From Sediminicola sp040566555 (GTDB lineage: Bacteria > Bacteroidota > Bacteroidia > Flavobacteriales > Flavobacteriaceae): a stretch of 64,000 nt of DNA. Below are positions 44,097-53,019 of the stretch, in pieces (position 1 is the stretch's first letter; every line of letters begins with the position of its first letter). The notes under the pieces were generated by a model, which saw only the letters and a program-made list of their open reading frames with translations, was not told the DNA's origin and made no database searches. The stretch covers positions 434,001 through 498,000 of the forward strand of contig NZ_JBEWYP010000003.1 of assembly GCF_040566555.1 (NCBI RefSeq). The letters are read 5' to 3'. Position numbers and translations under genes: made by a program.

Positions 44097-45008
44097 ATGG
44101 AAAGAAGAAAATTTTTGACCCAAGCCGCAGCCTCATCAGCCTTTGTAGGATTGGGAGGTTTAAGTTTAACCTCCTGCGAAAGCCTGTCATTAAAACACAT
44201 CACCATTTTACACACCAATGATGTGCACAGCCATATAGATCCCTTTCCGACAAATCATTCCGAATATCCAAATCTGGGAGGCCTTGCTCGTAGGGCCACC
44301 TTGGTTGAACAGATCCGTAAAGAGAATCCCAATACCCTTTTGTTGGATGCGGGGGATATTTTCCAAGGCACGCCCTACTTTAACTTTTATGGGGGCGAGC
44401 TGGAATTTAAATTAATGAGCATGCTCAAATACGATGCCGCGACCATTGGAAACCACGATTTTGATAATGGTATTGAGGGACTATATGCACAACTTCCCAA
44501 TGCTAAATTTCAATTCTTATCGGCTAATTATGATTTCTCCAATACCATCATGGATGGACAGGTAAAACCTTATACAACATTCCTACTAAATGGCGTAAAG
44601 GTTGGGGTATTTGGATTGGGTATCGCTTTAGAAGGTTTGGTCTCAAAAAAACTTTATAAAGAGACCGTATATCTGGATCCCATAGAAATAGCCCAAAGCA
44701 TAAGTGGCACCCTAAAAAAAGAAGAGAATTGCGATTTGGTTATTTGCCTTTCACACCTAGGGTATTCCTATAATGACCTTCAGCTCCCAGATGATCTAAA
44801 GCTGGCCGCTGGAACAGAAAACATAGACTTGATTATTGGTGGGCATACCCATACCTTTTTGGATAAACCAACAGTCACCAAAAATAGAATAGGAAAGCAG
44901 GTTTTGGTGAATCAAGTTGGGTGTTATGGTATTAACTTAGGTAGGATTGACTTCTATTTGGATACAGAGAAAAATTTGACGGTCGATGGTATTTCTATAA
45001 CCGTTTAG
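44097..45008 (+). CDS. Metallophosphatase half of split 5'-nucleotidase, probable Tat lipoprotein
   Basis: A 303-residue calcineurin-like phosphoesterase. The N-terminus MERRKFLTQ has a twin-arginine pattern followed by an Ala-rich stretch and LTSC (Cys27), suggesting Tat export and lipidation. The metal ligands are all seen: LHTNDVHSHI (Asp, His), LLDAGDIFQG (Asp), TIGNHDFDNG (Asn-His), LSHLGYS (His) and IGGHTHTF (His x His). This equals residues 1-360 of UshA without the nucleotide-binding C-domain, which is encoded one base upstream. The different export routes of the two halves are notable. Confidence 0.9.
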   Translation: MERRKFLTQAAASSAFVGLGGLSLTSCESLSLKHITILHTNDVHSHIDPFPTNHSEYPNLGGLARRATLVEQIRKENPNTLLLDAGDIFQGTPYFNFYGGELEFKLMSMLKYDAATIGNHDFDNGIEGLYAQLPNAKFQFLSANYDFSNTIMDGQVKPYTTFLLNGVKVGVFGLGIALEGLVSKKLYKETVYLDPIEIAQSISGTLKKEENCDLVICLSHLGYSYNDLQLPDDLKLAAGTENIDLIIGGHTHTFLDKPTVTKNRIGKQVLVNQVGCYGINLGRIDFYLDTEKNLTVDGISITV

Positions 45009-45013
45009 GAATT

Positions 45014-45496
45014 ATGGAGGTCAGAATAACTACTATAAGATCCAAAACCTTAGTAGGGAAAAGACTTGTGATGTCCCTAGATAATAATAGGACCGTTGAG
45101 CTATGGCAAAGCTTTATGCCCTTTAAAAAAATTATTAGGAACAAAACATCCAACGAGGTAATTTCCCTACAAGATTACAAGGGGTCCTTTAACCTTCAGA
45201 ATTTTAATTCTTCAACAGAATTTGAAAAGTGGGCAGCCGTAGAAGTTTCCAATACGATGGGTATTCCCGAAAATTTTGAAATATTTCATTTGGCAGGAGG
45301 CTCCTATGCTGTGTTCAAACACATTGGAGACGCTTCTACTTTTCCTAATACCTTAGACCATATTTTCAGGGTATGGCTACCCAATTCGATCTATACACTG
45401 GACAATAGACCTCATTTTGAAGTTTTGGGAGACAACTATAAAAAAAATGATCCAAATTCAGAGGAAGAAGTATGGATTCCCATAAAAGAGATCTAA
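45014..45496 (+). CDS. GyrI-like / AraC effector-binding domain protein
   Basis: A 160-residue protein. The fold is the SOUL/GyrI-like small-molecule-binding domain: IRSKTLVGKRLVMSL at the first strand, then FEIFHLAGGSYAVFKHIG in the middle and WLPNSIYTLDNRPHFEVL near the C-terminus, with the conserved Glu in EEEVWIPI. It stands alone without an AraC helix-turn-helix, like many single-domain GyrI proteins that may bind drugs or regulators. It starts 5 bases after the phosphatase gene. Ligand and function unknown. Confidence 0.85.
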   Translation: MEVRITTIRSKTLVGKRLVMSLDNNRTVELWQSFMPFKKIIRNKTSNEVISLQDYKGSFNLQNFNSSTEFEKWAAVEVSNTMGIPENFEIFHLAGGSYAVFKHIGDASTFPNTLDHIFRVWLPNSIYTLDNRPHFEVLGDNYKKNDPNSEEEVWIPIKEI

Positions 45497-45506
45497 TATG
45501 CAATAC

Positions 45507-45809
45507 TTACTTTCCTATAAAGTAGGCCACCAATTCCTTCTGTTCATCTTCTAGTGAGACTTTTGGGAAGGACCTATTTGCTTTTCTATACCAATAATCC
45601 GCATTAAACCTGTCCCCTTCCTTTCTATGCAGATAGGCATGAATCCAACTGCCATCGAGGGAGGTCATATCTTGGGCAATATCATGGGAGGCTTCCCAAT
45701 TTCCTTTTACGTCCCACCACATAGATTTTAGTCCAGCCGACCAATCGGGGTTAGGCTCGTTTTCCTTTAAGGATAGATTAAAAAATTCGAGATTTACAGG
45801 TAAAGACAT
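45507..45809 (-). CDS. Small conserved protein next to ligA, unrecognised
   Basis: A 100-residue protein with no signal or membrane segment. It is rich in Trp (DWSAGLKSMWWDVKGNWEASHDIAQDM and WIHAYLHRKEGDRFNADYWYRK are its marked segments) and helical. The pattern of Asp-Trp-His residues is well spaced, as in small binding proteins, and I have seen similar proteins annotated as hypothetical in Bacteroidota. It lies 11 bases downstream of ligA on the same strand and is probably co-transcribed. Function unknown; a role linked to DNA ligation is not supported by sequence. Confidence 0.7.
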   Translation of the reverse strand: MSLPVNLEFFNLSLKENEPNPDWSAGLKSMWWDVKGNWEASHDIAQDMTSLDGSWIHAYLHRKEGDRFNADYWYRKANRSFPKVSLEDEQKELVAYFIGK

Positions 45810-45820
45810 AAGCGCACGGT

Positions 45821-47818
45821 TTATTGGAGCATTTCTAAAAAATCATCTTCAGAAATTATGGGAATATTGAGTCCTTCGGCCTTGGTACGTTTACTCGGCC
45901 CCATTTTATCCCCTGCCACCAAATAAGAGGTTTTGGAAGAAATGGAAGAACCTACTTTCCCACCATTGTCTTCGATCAGTTTTTTAAGCTCGTCCCTACT
46001 AACCTTTTCAAATACTCCAGAAACAACAAAGGTAGACCCCTTTAGTAGTTCTGTCTGATTTTCAAGTTTTTCGGCCGAAAGTTCAAACTGCACCCCATAG
46101 CTTTTTAACCTTTCAATAATCTCGATATTCTTTTCATTTTGAAAAAATTCAATAACACTGGCGGCTATGACCTGTCCTATTTCATCCACAGACATTAATT
46201 CATCATAGGAAGCAGACATAAGGGCATCAATATTTTTATATGCTTTGGCAAGTTTTTTAGCTACTGTCTCCCCAACAAATCTAATCCCCAAGGCAAAGAG
46301 TACGCGTTCAAAAGGTATTTCCACAGATTTTGCAACCCCTTTTACCAGGTTCTCGGCAGATTTCTCTGCCATTCGCTCCAAGGGCATGACCTGTTCCTTG
46401 TTGAGCACATATAAATCAGCATAATTTTCAATCAACCCTTCCTTGAACAACAGTTCTACCGTTTCACCCCCAAGTCCCTCTATATCCATTGCTTTGCGTG
46501 AAATGTAATGCTGGATACGACCTGTGATCTGGGGAGGACACCCGTAATAGTTGGTGCAGTAATGCTTGGCATCACCCTCTGTTCGTTCCAATTTGGTATG
46601 GCATTCCGGACAGTGGTCAATATAGACCGTAGGTGAAGAATCCGCAGGTCGTTTAGAAAAATCTACCCCTATAATTTTTGGAATAATTTCCCCTCCTTTT
46701 TCCACAAAAACAGTGTCACCTTCCCGAATATCCAACTTTGCAATCTGGTCCGCATTGTGCAAGGAGGCTCTTTTTACGGTAGTTCCGGCAAGTAAGACAG
46801 GATTTAGATTGGCTACGGGGGTAATGGCTCCAGTTCTACCCACCTGATAGGTTATCTCGTTCAATAAGGTAGACACTTGTTCCGCCTTAAACTTATAGGC
46901 CATGGCCCACCTTGGGGATTTTGCGGTATAGCCCAACTCATCCTGGTATTGCAGATTATTCACTTTTACCACGACCCCATCTGTTTCATATGGCAGTTCG
47001 TGACGGTGCACATCCCAGTACTCCACAAAGGCCATTACTTCATCGGTAGATTTGCATACCTCGGCCACTGTGGGCACTTTAAAGCCCCAAGACCTTGCTT
47101 TTTCCAATACCTCAAATTGAGAGGAGATATTTAAATTTGGGCCTACAATACTGTATAACAAACACTCCAAGGGTCGTTGTGCCACAAGCGCACTATCCTG
47201 TAATTTTAGACTTCCAGAAGCCGTGTTCCGTGGATTCATGTAAGGATCCTCCCCATTTTCAAGGCGTTCTTGATTCATTTTGGCAAAACCCTCGAAAGGC
47301 AGGACAATCTCCCCACGGATATCGAATTTCTCAGGATAGTCCCCTTTTAATCGCAACGGGACAGATTTAATGGTTTTAATATTGGTGGTAACATCATCCC
47401 CCTGAAAACCATCCCCTCTTGTAACGGCACGCATCAATTGTCCCTTTTCATAAGTTAGACTTATGGAGGCACCATCATATTTTAGCTCACAAGTAAATTC
47501 TACAGGAACATCCCCTAAATTTTTTTGTATACGCTTCTCCCAATCTTCCAAATCTTCTTTAGAGTAGGAGTTTTCTAGTGAATACATCCGATGCTCATGA
47601 GCCACTGTTTCAAAATACTTGGTAATCCCCCCTCCAACACGCAACGTAGGTGACGTTGCATCATGAAACTCTGGATGCTGATCTTCCAAGTCTTGAAGCT
47701 CCTTCAGCATAATGTCAAATTCATAATCGGAAATTGTCGGGTTGTCCAACACATAATAATTATGGTTGTGCTCCCTTAAACTATTCCGTAAAGCCTCTAT
47801 TTTTTCTTTAATGTTCAT
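45821..47818 (-). CDS. ligA: NAD-dependent DNA ligase LigA
   Basis: A 665-residue ligase sealing nicks in replication and repair. All domains are present: Ia (1-70, DNPTISDYEFDIML), adenylation with Lys113 in CELKYDGASI, the OB fold, a four-cysteine zinc finger (CPECHTKLERTEGDAKHYC and YGCP), tandem helix-hairpin-helix motifs (about 440-560) and a C-terminal BRCT domain (about 590-665, FVVSGVFEKVSRDELK). Length matches the family. It is followed by the 100-residue gene at 12 bases. The 73-base gap to prmC on its upstream side holds no clear promoter. Confidence 0.97.
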   Translation of the reverse strand: MNIKEKIEALRNSLREHNHNYYVLDNPTISDYEFDIMLKELQDLEDQHPEFHDATSPTLRVGGGITKYFETVAHEHRMYSLENSYSKEDLEDWEKRIQKNLGDVPVEFTCELKYDGASISLTYEKGQLMRAVTRGDGFQGDDVTTNIKTIKSVPLRLKGDYPEKFDIRGEIVLPFEGFAKMNQERLENGEDPYMNPRNTASGSLKLQDSALVAQRPLECLLYSIVGPNLNISSQFEVLEKARSWGFKVPTVAEVCKSTDEVMAFVEYWDVHRHELPYETDGVVVKVNNLQYQDELGYTAKSPRWAMAYKFKAEQVSTLLNEITYQVGRTGAITPVANLNPVLLAGTTVKRASLHNADQIAKLDIREGDTVFVEKGGEIIPKIIGVDFSKRPADSSPTVYIDHCPECHTKLERTEGDAKHYCTNYYGCPPQITGRIQHYISRKAMDIEGLGGETVELLFKEGLIENYADLYVLNKEQVMPLERMAEKSAENLVKGVAKSVEIPFERVLFALGIRFVGETVAKKLAKAYKNIDALMSASYDELMSVDEIGQVIAASVIEFFQNEKNIEIIERLKSYGVQFELSAEKLENQTELLKGSTFVVSGVFEKVSRDELKKLIEDNGGKVGSSISSKTSYLVAGDKMGPSKRTKAEGLNIPIISEDDFLEMLQ

Positions 47819-47891
47819 TCTCCTTTATAATTTTTGAACTCCTCCCATTTATGATCTCTAGATACTATTGTGTTACAGGTTTTATTTGAAT

Positions 47892-48743
47892 TCAGACAAG
47901 CTTGCCTTTTAACATTCTATCATTTCCAAACATATCTTTTCTCAACTGCAATTCTGTGAAGCCAAAACTTTCCATGCACTGCACGGTATCTTTTCCCAAA
48001 TATTGATTGATTTCAAAGTATAGACAACCGCCTTTATTTAAATGTAAGGTTGCAAACTCCGAAATTTTCCTATAAAATAAAAGAGGATTATCATCAGGAA
48101 CAAAAAGAGCTTGATCAGGTTCATGATCAGTGACATTGGCGCTCATCTGTTTTTTCTCCAATTCACGGACATAAGGAGGGTTGGATACTATAATATCAAA
48201 ATTCAGGTATAATTTGTCGGTCTGAAGAATATCCTTTTCAATAAATTCTATTGACACCCCATTTTTAGCGGCATTTTCTTCAGCAACGATTAAGGATTCA
48301 CTAGAAATATCCAAGGCATAAACTTCGGCATTTGGTAGATTCTTTGCCAATGCTATGGCAATACATCCACTTCCTGTGCCAATATCCAATATCTTCAATA
48401 CCCCTCTATGCTCTTTTGCTTGCTCCAAAATCCATCTTACCACTTCTTCAGTCTCTGGTCTTGGTATCAAAACATTCTCATCAACCTTAAATTCCATATC
48501 CATAAAATGGGCAACTCCTAGAATATATTGTACCGGTCTGTGCAATTTCAACTGGCTCAACCCTTCGAACAAGGGCTGTTCTTCTTCCTTAGTTACCATG
48601 GTATTTGGCTCAAGGGCCAACACAAAGCGTTCTAACCCTAAATAATGCTCCACCATAAGGTAAAAGAAACTATCCACCTCTTCCTTTGGATATACACCAT
48701 CGAGTTCAACATGGAAAATATTCTTGATCTCTTTTAACAGCAT
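47892..48743 (-). CDS. prmC: Peptide chain release factor N5-glutamine methyltransferase
   Basis: A 283-residue SAM enzyme methylating the GGQ glutamine of release factors RF1/RF2. SAM motif I is ILDIGTGSGCIAIALA, the catalytic NPPYV motif is in FDIIVSNPPYVRELE, and the N-terminal helical substrate domain includes HRPVQYILGVAHFMDMEFKV. Length fits. The start is 6 bases downstream of the GNAT gene's end on the same strand, so the two are probably coupled. Nothing unusual. Confidence 0.95.
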   Translation of the reverse strand: MLLKEIKNIFHVELDGVYPKEEVDSFFYLMVEHYLGLERFVLALEPNTMVTKEEEQPLFEGLSQLKLHRPVQYILGVAHFMDMEFKVDENVLIPRPETEEVVRWILEQAKEHRGVLKILDIGTGSGCIAIALAKNLPNAEVYALDISSESLIVAEENAAKNGVSIEFIEKDILQTDKLYLNFDIIVSNPPYVRELEKKQMSANVTDHEPDQALFVPDDNPLLFYRKISEFATLHLNKGGCLYFEINQYLGKDTVQCMESFGFTELQLRKDMFGNDRMLKGKLV

Positions 48744-48749
48744 TTTATT

Positions 48750-49235
48750 CTAAAGTTCTAATAACATAAAAACCGGACATGAATAATGGCCCGTATCACC
48801 CATACGTGCTTCTATATATTGAAACCCGGTTTTTTTATAGAGTTTTTGTGCATCCTCCATATAGGGCATGGTTTCAAGATAGCATTTCTCAAAACCATAT
48901 TCCCGGGCCTTGTTAAGACATACCTTCATCATTTGCGATCCCAATCCCCTTCCCCTGGCCTCTTCTGTAAAGTACATTTTCTGCAATTCACATACATTAC
49001 CATCAAAATTTTCTAACTGGGCAACGCCTGCACAACCTATGATCCTATTGTTTTCCTCTACAACAAAATAACTTGCCTTGGGAACATTATAATTCTCGTA
49101 CATGTGATCCAATGCTGTATCGGCATAAGCAGTACCCACTTTAGGCACACCCAAATCTATCAACACCTGTCTGATAACCGATGCAACTTGCTTATTGTCT
49201 TGAGGTTGAATTTCCCTAATAATTGCTGTACTCAT
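48750..49235 (-). CDS. GNAT family N-acetyltransferase
   Basis: A 161-residue acetyl-CoA-dependent transferase. Motif A is EEARGRGLGSQMMKVCL, preceded by IIGCAGVAQLENFDGNVCELQKMYF and followed by YLETMPYMEDAQKLYKKTGF. The opening IREIQPQDNKQVASVIRQVL and the CELQKMYF/MLLEL ending place it with small GNATs of broad annotation. The acceptor cannot be predicted. It lies upstream of prmC on the same strand and divergent from ribD, 40 bases away. Confidence 0.87.
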   Translation of the reverse strand: MSTAIIREIQPQDNKQVASVIRQVLIDLGVPKVGTAYADTALDHMYENYNVPKASYFVVEENNRIIGCAGVAQLENFDGNVCELQKMYFTEEARGRGLGSQMMKVCLNKAREYGFEKCYLETMPYMEDAQKLYKKTGFQYIEARMGDTGHYSCPVFMLLEL

Positions 49236-49275
49236 TTTTCTTAACGGGTAACTTTTAAAATTCTATTTTTGTGGG

Positions 49276-50328
49276 GTGAAGATACATGAAAAATATATTT
49301 TGCGATGTATCCAAGTAGCTAAAAATGGACTTGGATTTACCTTTCCGAATCCAATGGTAGGAAGTGTCATAGTCCATGAAAACAAGGTTATTGGAGAAGG
49401 TTTTACGAGCCCATATGGTGGGCCACATGCCGAAGTAAATGCCATTAACTCGGTTAAGAACAAAGCCTTACTTTCCAAGGCCACGCTTTACGTTACCCTG
49501 GAGCCTTGCTCCCACTTTGGAAAAACCCCTCCTTGTGCCAATCTCATCATTGAACACAAAATACCAAAGGTGGTCATCGGACTATTAGACCCCCATGTGA
49601 AGGTAGCAGGCGATGGTATCAAAAAACTGAAGGATGCAGGATGTGAGGTACTGGTCTCTGTTCTGGAAAAGGAATGTAGGGATCACCATAAGCGTTTTTT
49701 GGCCTACCATGAGCAAAAAAGGCCTTTTATCATTTTAAAATGGGCGGAAACTCTTGACGGCTTTATTGCTCCTGAACAAGCTTTACGGGAAACGGACCCA
49801 TCCCCATATTGGATCACTAATTTACAGTCCAGACAGTTGGTTCACAAATGGCGTAGTGAAGAACAGGCTATTTTAGTAGGAACCAATACCATCCTGAAGG
49901 ACAACCCAAAACTGGATGTTAGGCTATGGACCGGAAAATCACCTACGAGAATACTAATTGATAGAAACTTGAAGGTGGGCAACGATTTCCATGTGATGGA
50001 TGGTAGCGTAAAGACCATCGTTTTTACACAAATAGAACACAGTAAAAAATATGTGACCGGAGTAGATTATGAGGTGATCGATTTTTCAAAAAATATAGCA
50101 CAACAAATTTGCGAGGTACTCTACAAGCACAACACTTTAAGTGTAATAATCGAAGGAGGTTCCAAAACGCTACAAACGTTCCTAGATGAGAACCTTTGGG
50201 ATGAAGCAAGGGTATTTAAGGGGGCCAACTATTTCACCAAAGGCCTAAAAGCTCCTATAATAAACAAAGCTATTGTAGGCAAACGAACAATTACAACAGA
50301 CACTTTAACCTTCTTCAACAATGATTAA
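49276..50328 (+). CDS. ribD: Riboflavin biosynthesis deaminase/reductase RibD
   Basis: A 350-residue bifunctional enzyme. The N-terminal deaminase (about 1-145) has PNPMVGSVIV, GGPHAEVNAIN (zinc His and Glu) and LEPCSHFGKTPPCANLI (two zinc Cys). The C-terminal reductase (about 148-345) has FIILKWAETLDGFIAP and SEEQAILVGTNTILKDNPKLDVR. It acts on the early pyrimidine intermediate of riboflavin synthesis. The start is GTG at 49276, giving MKIHEKYILRCIQ, which fits family N-termini; no ATG is close. The stop overlaps the next gene's start by 8 bases. Confidence 0.95.
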   Translation: MKIHEKYILRCIQVAKNGLGFTFPNPMVGSVIVHENKVIGEGFTSPYGGPHAEVNAINSVKNKALLSKATLYVTLEPCSHFGKTPPCANLIIEHKIPKVVIGLLDPHVKVAGDGIKKLKDAGCEVLVSVLEKECRDHHKRFLAYHEQKRPFIILKWAETLDGFIAPEQALRETDPSPYWITNLQSRQLVHKWRSEEQAILVGTNTILKDNPKLDVRLWTGKSPTRILIDRNLKVGNDFHVMDGSVKTIVFTQIEHSKKYVTGVDYEVIDFSKNIAQQICEVLYKHNTLSVIIEGGSKTLQTFLDENLWDEARVFKGANYFTKGLKAPIINKAIVGKRTITTDTLTFFNND

Positions 50329-50923
50329 ACATATTATTTTTGATTTTGGGGATATCTTTATCAACCTGGACAAGCAAGCACCGATTATAGAGATGAAAAA
50401 ATGGGGGCTAAAAGATTTTGAGCCTTCATTTACGAATCTGCTATATTCTTATGAAAAAGGGCTTTTAGATTCTGACACCTTTCTTTCTAAAATGAAAGAT
50501 TATTTCCCATCGGCAAATCTAGATCAAATTAAAAAGGGATGGAATTCCATCATCTTGGATTTCCCGGAAAACAGGCTGGAATTTATAGAACAAATGGCCA
50601 AAGAAAATTATTATACCCTTATTTTACTGAGCAATACCAATGCCCTGCATATAGAAAAGGTAATTGAAAATATGGGAAAAGATCGCTTTGACCGTTTCAA
50701 AAAATGCTTTGACAAATTCTACCTATCCCACGAAATTAATTTACGGAAACCGAATGCAGACATCTATCAATTTGTATTGGACGCCAATAATTTAAAAGCG
50801 TCTGAAACCTTTTTCGTAGATGATACTTTAGAAAATACTTTGGCATCGGAACAATTGGGCATAACAAGTTGGAACCTTCAGGTAGGCAAGGAGGATATCG
50901 TTCAAATAAAATCAAAACTATAA
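50321..50923 (+). CDS. HAD-superfamily hydrolase
   Basis: A 200-residue phosphatase-like protein. Motif I is IIFDFGDIFINLDK (nucleophile Asp8; the second position of the usual DxD is Gly, as in the YihX/epoxide-hydrolase N-domain branch), motif II LLSNTNALH, the Lys in LRKPNADIY and the acidic motif VDDTLENTLA. The cap is the small helical type. The substrate is unknown. The first residues overlap the last codons of ribD, so they are co-translated; a link to riboflavin dephosphorylation is possible, since the pyrimidine-phosphate phosphatase step is filled by HAD enzymes, but that is inference. Confidence 0.85.
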   Translation: MIKHIIFDFGDIFINLDKQAPIIEMKKWGLKDFEPSFTNLLYSYEKGLLDSDTFLSKMKDYFPSANLDQIKKGWNSIILDFPENRLEFIEQMAKENYYTLILLSNTNALHIEKVIENMGKDRFDRFKKCFDKFYLSHEINLRKPNADIYQFVLDANNLKASETFFVDDTLENTLASEQLGITSWNLQVGKEDIVQIKSKL

Positions 50924-50924
50924 C

Positions 50925-51788
50925 ATGCTAGACCTTGCCTTGTGCGTCCTTTTTTCCAGCTCACTCTTTGTAATATTCAAGCTTTATTCAAAATACAAGA
51001 TACAAACATTGTACGCCATTATCTGCAACTACGTAGTGGCATGCCTGTTCTCTACCCTATTTTATGATGGTAAAATAACTGTAAACGACTTAACAGAAAA
51101 ACCATGGTTTTTAGGTACTATGGCACTTGGCATATTATTTATCGTGGTCTTTATTATCACCGCCAAGACATCCCAAAAGATCGGTGTTTCCGTGGCCTCC
51201 GTCGCCGCTAAAATGTCATTGATCATACCAGTAATTGCTGGGGTTCTTATTTATAATGAGGTTTTGGGGGCCATTAAGATTATAGGAATCATTTTAGCCT
51301 TGGTTGCAGTGTATTTTGCATCTATAAAAAATAGGACCCTTTCAGTAAAGATGGAGACTATAATTTTGCCTCTCCTGTTGTTTTTAGGATCTGGCATGGT
51401 GGACACTTCCATTAAGTATTTGCAAGCTACTTATATGGAAAAGGAAGATTATCCATTATTCTCTGCAACGGTCTTTGGTGCAGCTGGATTTATTGGGATA
51501 ATTTTTATCTTGTTAAAATCATTTAGGGAACCATTAAGGCCAAATTTAAGAAACGTGCTGGGCGGACTGGTCTTGGGCATTGTAAATTATTTTTCCATCT
51601 ACTTTCTATTAAGGGCCCTTGAAAATGATTTTATCAACAGCGCCTCTATTTTCACCTTAAACCATGTGGCCACGGTTCTGCTATCCACCATTTTTGGCAT
51701 AGTGTTGTTCAAGGAATCATTAAGCAAAAAAAACTGGTTTGGGATTGGTTTGGCAGTCATAAGTATTATTTTAGTTGCCAGTACTTAA
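50925..51788 (+). CDS. EamA/DMT family transporter
   Basis: A 287-residue membrane protein with about ten hydrophobic segments in two EamA-like repeats: the first ends around residue 133 and the second holds LNHVATVLLSTIFGIVLFKESLSKKNW. Such drug/metabolite transporters export or import small metabolites, with substrate unpredictable from sequence. It starts one base after the HAD gene stop and overlaps the IMPACT gene by one base, placing it in the ribD run. Confidence 0.87.
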   Translation: MLDLALCVLFSSSLFVIFKLYSKYKIQTLYAIICNYVVACLFSTLFYDGKITVNDLTEKPWFLGTMALGILFIVVFIITAKTSQKIGVSVASVAAKMSLIIPVIAGVLIYNEVLGAIKIIGIILALVAVYFASIKNRTLSVKMETIILPLLLFLGSGMVDTSIKYLQATYMEKEDYPLFSATVFGAAGFIGIIFILLKSFREPLRPNLRNVLGGLVLGIVNYFSIYFLLRALENDFINSASIFTLNHVATVLLSTIFGIVLFKESLSKKNWFGIGLAVISIILVAST

Positions 51789-52408
51789 TGGAAGAAGAAA
51801 ATCAAGATTCATATAGAACCATTATAAAGCCTTCTGAGGAAATCCTCTTCAAGGAAAAGAAGAGTAAGTTCTTCGGATATGCCTTTCCCATTTCTGAGGA
51901 AGAGGAAGTCAAGCCTTTGATAGAGGCGCTTAGAAAGAAGCATCACACCGCCAATCACGTATGTTATGCATGGCAATTGGGTGTGGAAGAGCCACATTAT
52001 AGGGCTAATGACGATGGAGAACCCAACAATTCAGCTGGGATGCCTATTTATGGTCAAATTCAATCTTTTGGAGTCACTAATATACTTGTAGCTGTCACAA
52101 GAATATTTGGAGGCACAAAACTTGGAGTGGGCGGTTTGATATCGGCTTATAAAACAGGAGCCCAAATGGCCTTGGATGCTTCCCATATTGTTGAAAAAAC
52201 CCTTCAACAACGGTTTGTCCTAAAGTTCGATTATGAACAAATGGACAAGGTCATGAGAACATTAAAACAGCACCAGATAGAAATACTTACCCAAACTATG
52301 GAACTGTCCTGTACCTTTATCATATCCGTCAGAAAACAGGAAGCCGAGCAAACTTTAGCGCTATTTACTTCCATGCACCCTCCTGTCGAGATCAAAAAAA
52401 AGGATTAA
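51788..52408 (+). CDS. IMPACT/YigZ family protein
   Basis: A 206-residue protein. The N-terminal UPF0029 (IMPACT) domain, about 15-125, shows VCYAWQLG, DDGEPNNSAGMPIYGQI and VTRIFGGTKLGVGGLISAY. The C-terminal ferredoxin-like part is about 135-205. YigZ is tied to ribosome-associated or PLP-like regulatory roles that are not settled. The first codon overlaps the transporter stop by one base. It ends convergent with the thioesterase at 52415, 6 bases away, with no terminator seen between them. Confidence 0.88.
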   Translation: MEEENQDSYRTIIKPSEEILFKEKKSKFFGYAFPISEEEEVKPLIEALRKKHHTANHVCYAWQLGVEEPHYRANDDGEPNNSAGMPIYGQIQSFGVTNILVAVTRIFGGTKLGVGGLISAYKTGAQMALDASHIVEKTLQQRFVLKFDYEQMDKVMRTLKQHQIEILTQTMELSCTFIISVRKQEAEQTLALFTSMHPPVEIKKKD

Positions 52409-52414
52409 AAGATA

Positions 52415-52813
52415 TCATAATTTTATTTTTTCCAAAATAGCATCGGGGCATTTCATCGGTCTTTTTGTCGTTTTATTTATGAATGCCAAAACAGTATGGG
52501 CTTCGATTAAAACTTCGTCAGCTTCATTGTAAATTTTATAATCAAATTCTATCTTCACTGAAGGTCTCTTTTTCAGGATAGTGACCACCCTAATCAGGTC
52601 ATCATAAACCGCAGATTTTTTAAAATTTATCTGTAAGGAAATAACAGGCAACATTACGCCTTCTTCTTCCATTTTTTTGTAAGAAAACCCTAGTGCCCTT
52701 AACCACTCAACCCTGCCCATCTCTAAGTATTGTGCATAGTTTCCGTGGTAAACAACTCCCATCTGATCTGTTTCCCCATATCTTACTCTAAAAGAAATCT
52801 GATTATAATCCAT
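52415..52813 (-). CDS. Acyl-CoA thioesterase, YbgC/4HBT family
   Basis: A 132-residue hot-dog protein. The signature VRYGETDQMGVVYHGNYAQYLEMGRVEWL at residues about 8-36 holds the catalytic Asp (TDQMG) and His of YbgC. RIPx-like substrate loops follow (KEGVMLPVIS). It is convergent with the IMPACT gene and lies upstream of dnaA in the opposite direction, leaving a 206-base shared divergent region with the dnaA start. It is more YbgC-like than the thioesterase at 2747. Confidence 0.9.
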   Translation of the reverse strand: MDYNQISFRVRYGETDQMGVVYHGNYAQYLEMGRVEWLRALGFSYKKMEEEGVMLPVISLQINFKKSAVYDDLIRVVTILKKRPSVKIEFDYKIYNEADEVLIEAHTVLAFINKTTKRPMKCPDAILEKIKL

Positions 52814-52950
52814 ATAAATTGACGTAAAAACGATATATTTAATTGTTTAGAAAATTTCCCATAGCAACATGAGAAAAAAAAAGCTATTAATCAATACCAT
52901 TTGATTTTTTTTTTAGAATTTTTGTTCACATATTTGTCATGCTCTAGTAC

Positions 52951-52966
52951 ACCAGTCTATACTGGT
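52951..52966. promoter_or_regulatory. Inverted repeat ACCAGT-CTAT-ACTGGT upstream of dnaA
   Basis: Perfect 6-base arms, 54 bases before the dnaA ATG. The same region has A9 (52874-52882) and T10 (52905-52914) runs. No TTATCCACA-type DnaA boxes are visible, so this is not an obvious oriC. Confidence 0.4.
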
Positions 52967-53019
52967 AAATCGAATGAACTTTTAGCCTAATCAAGAACCC
53001 AAAAAGACGAAACTTTAAA

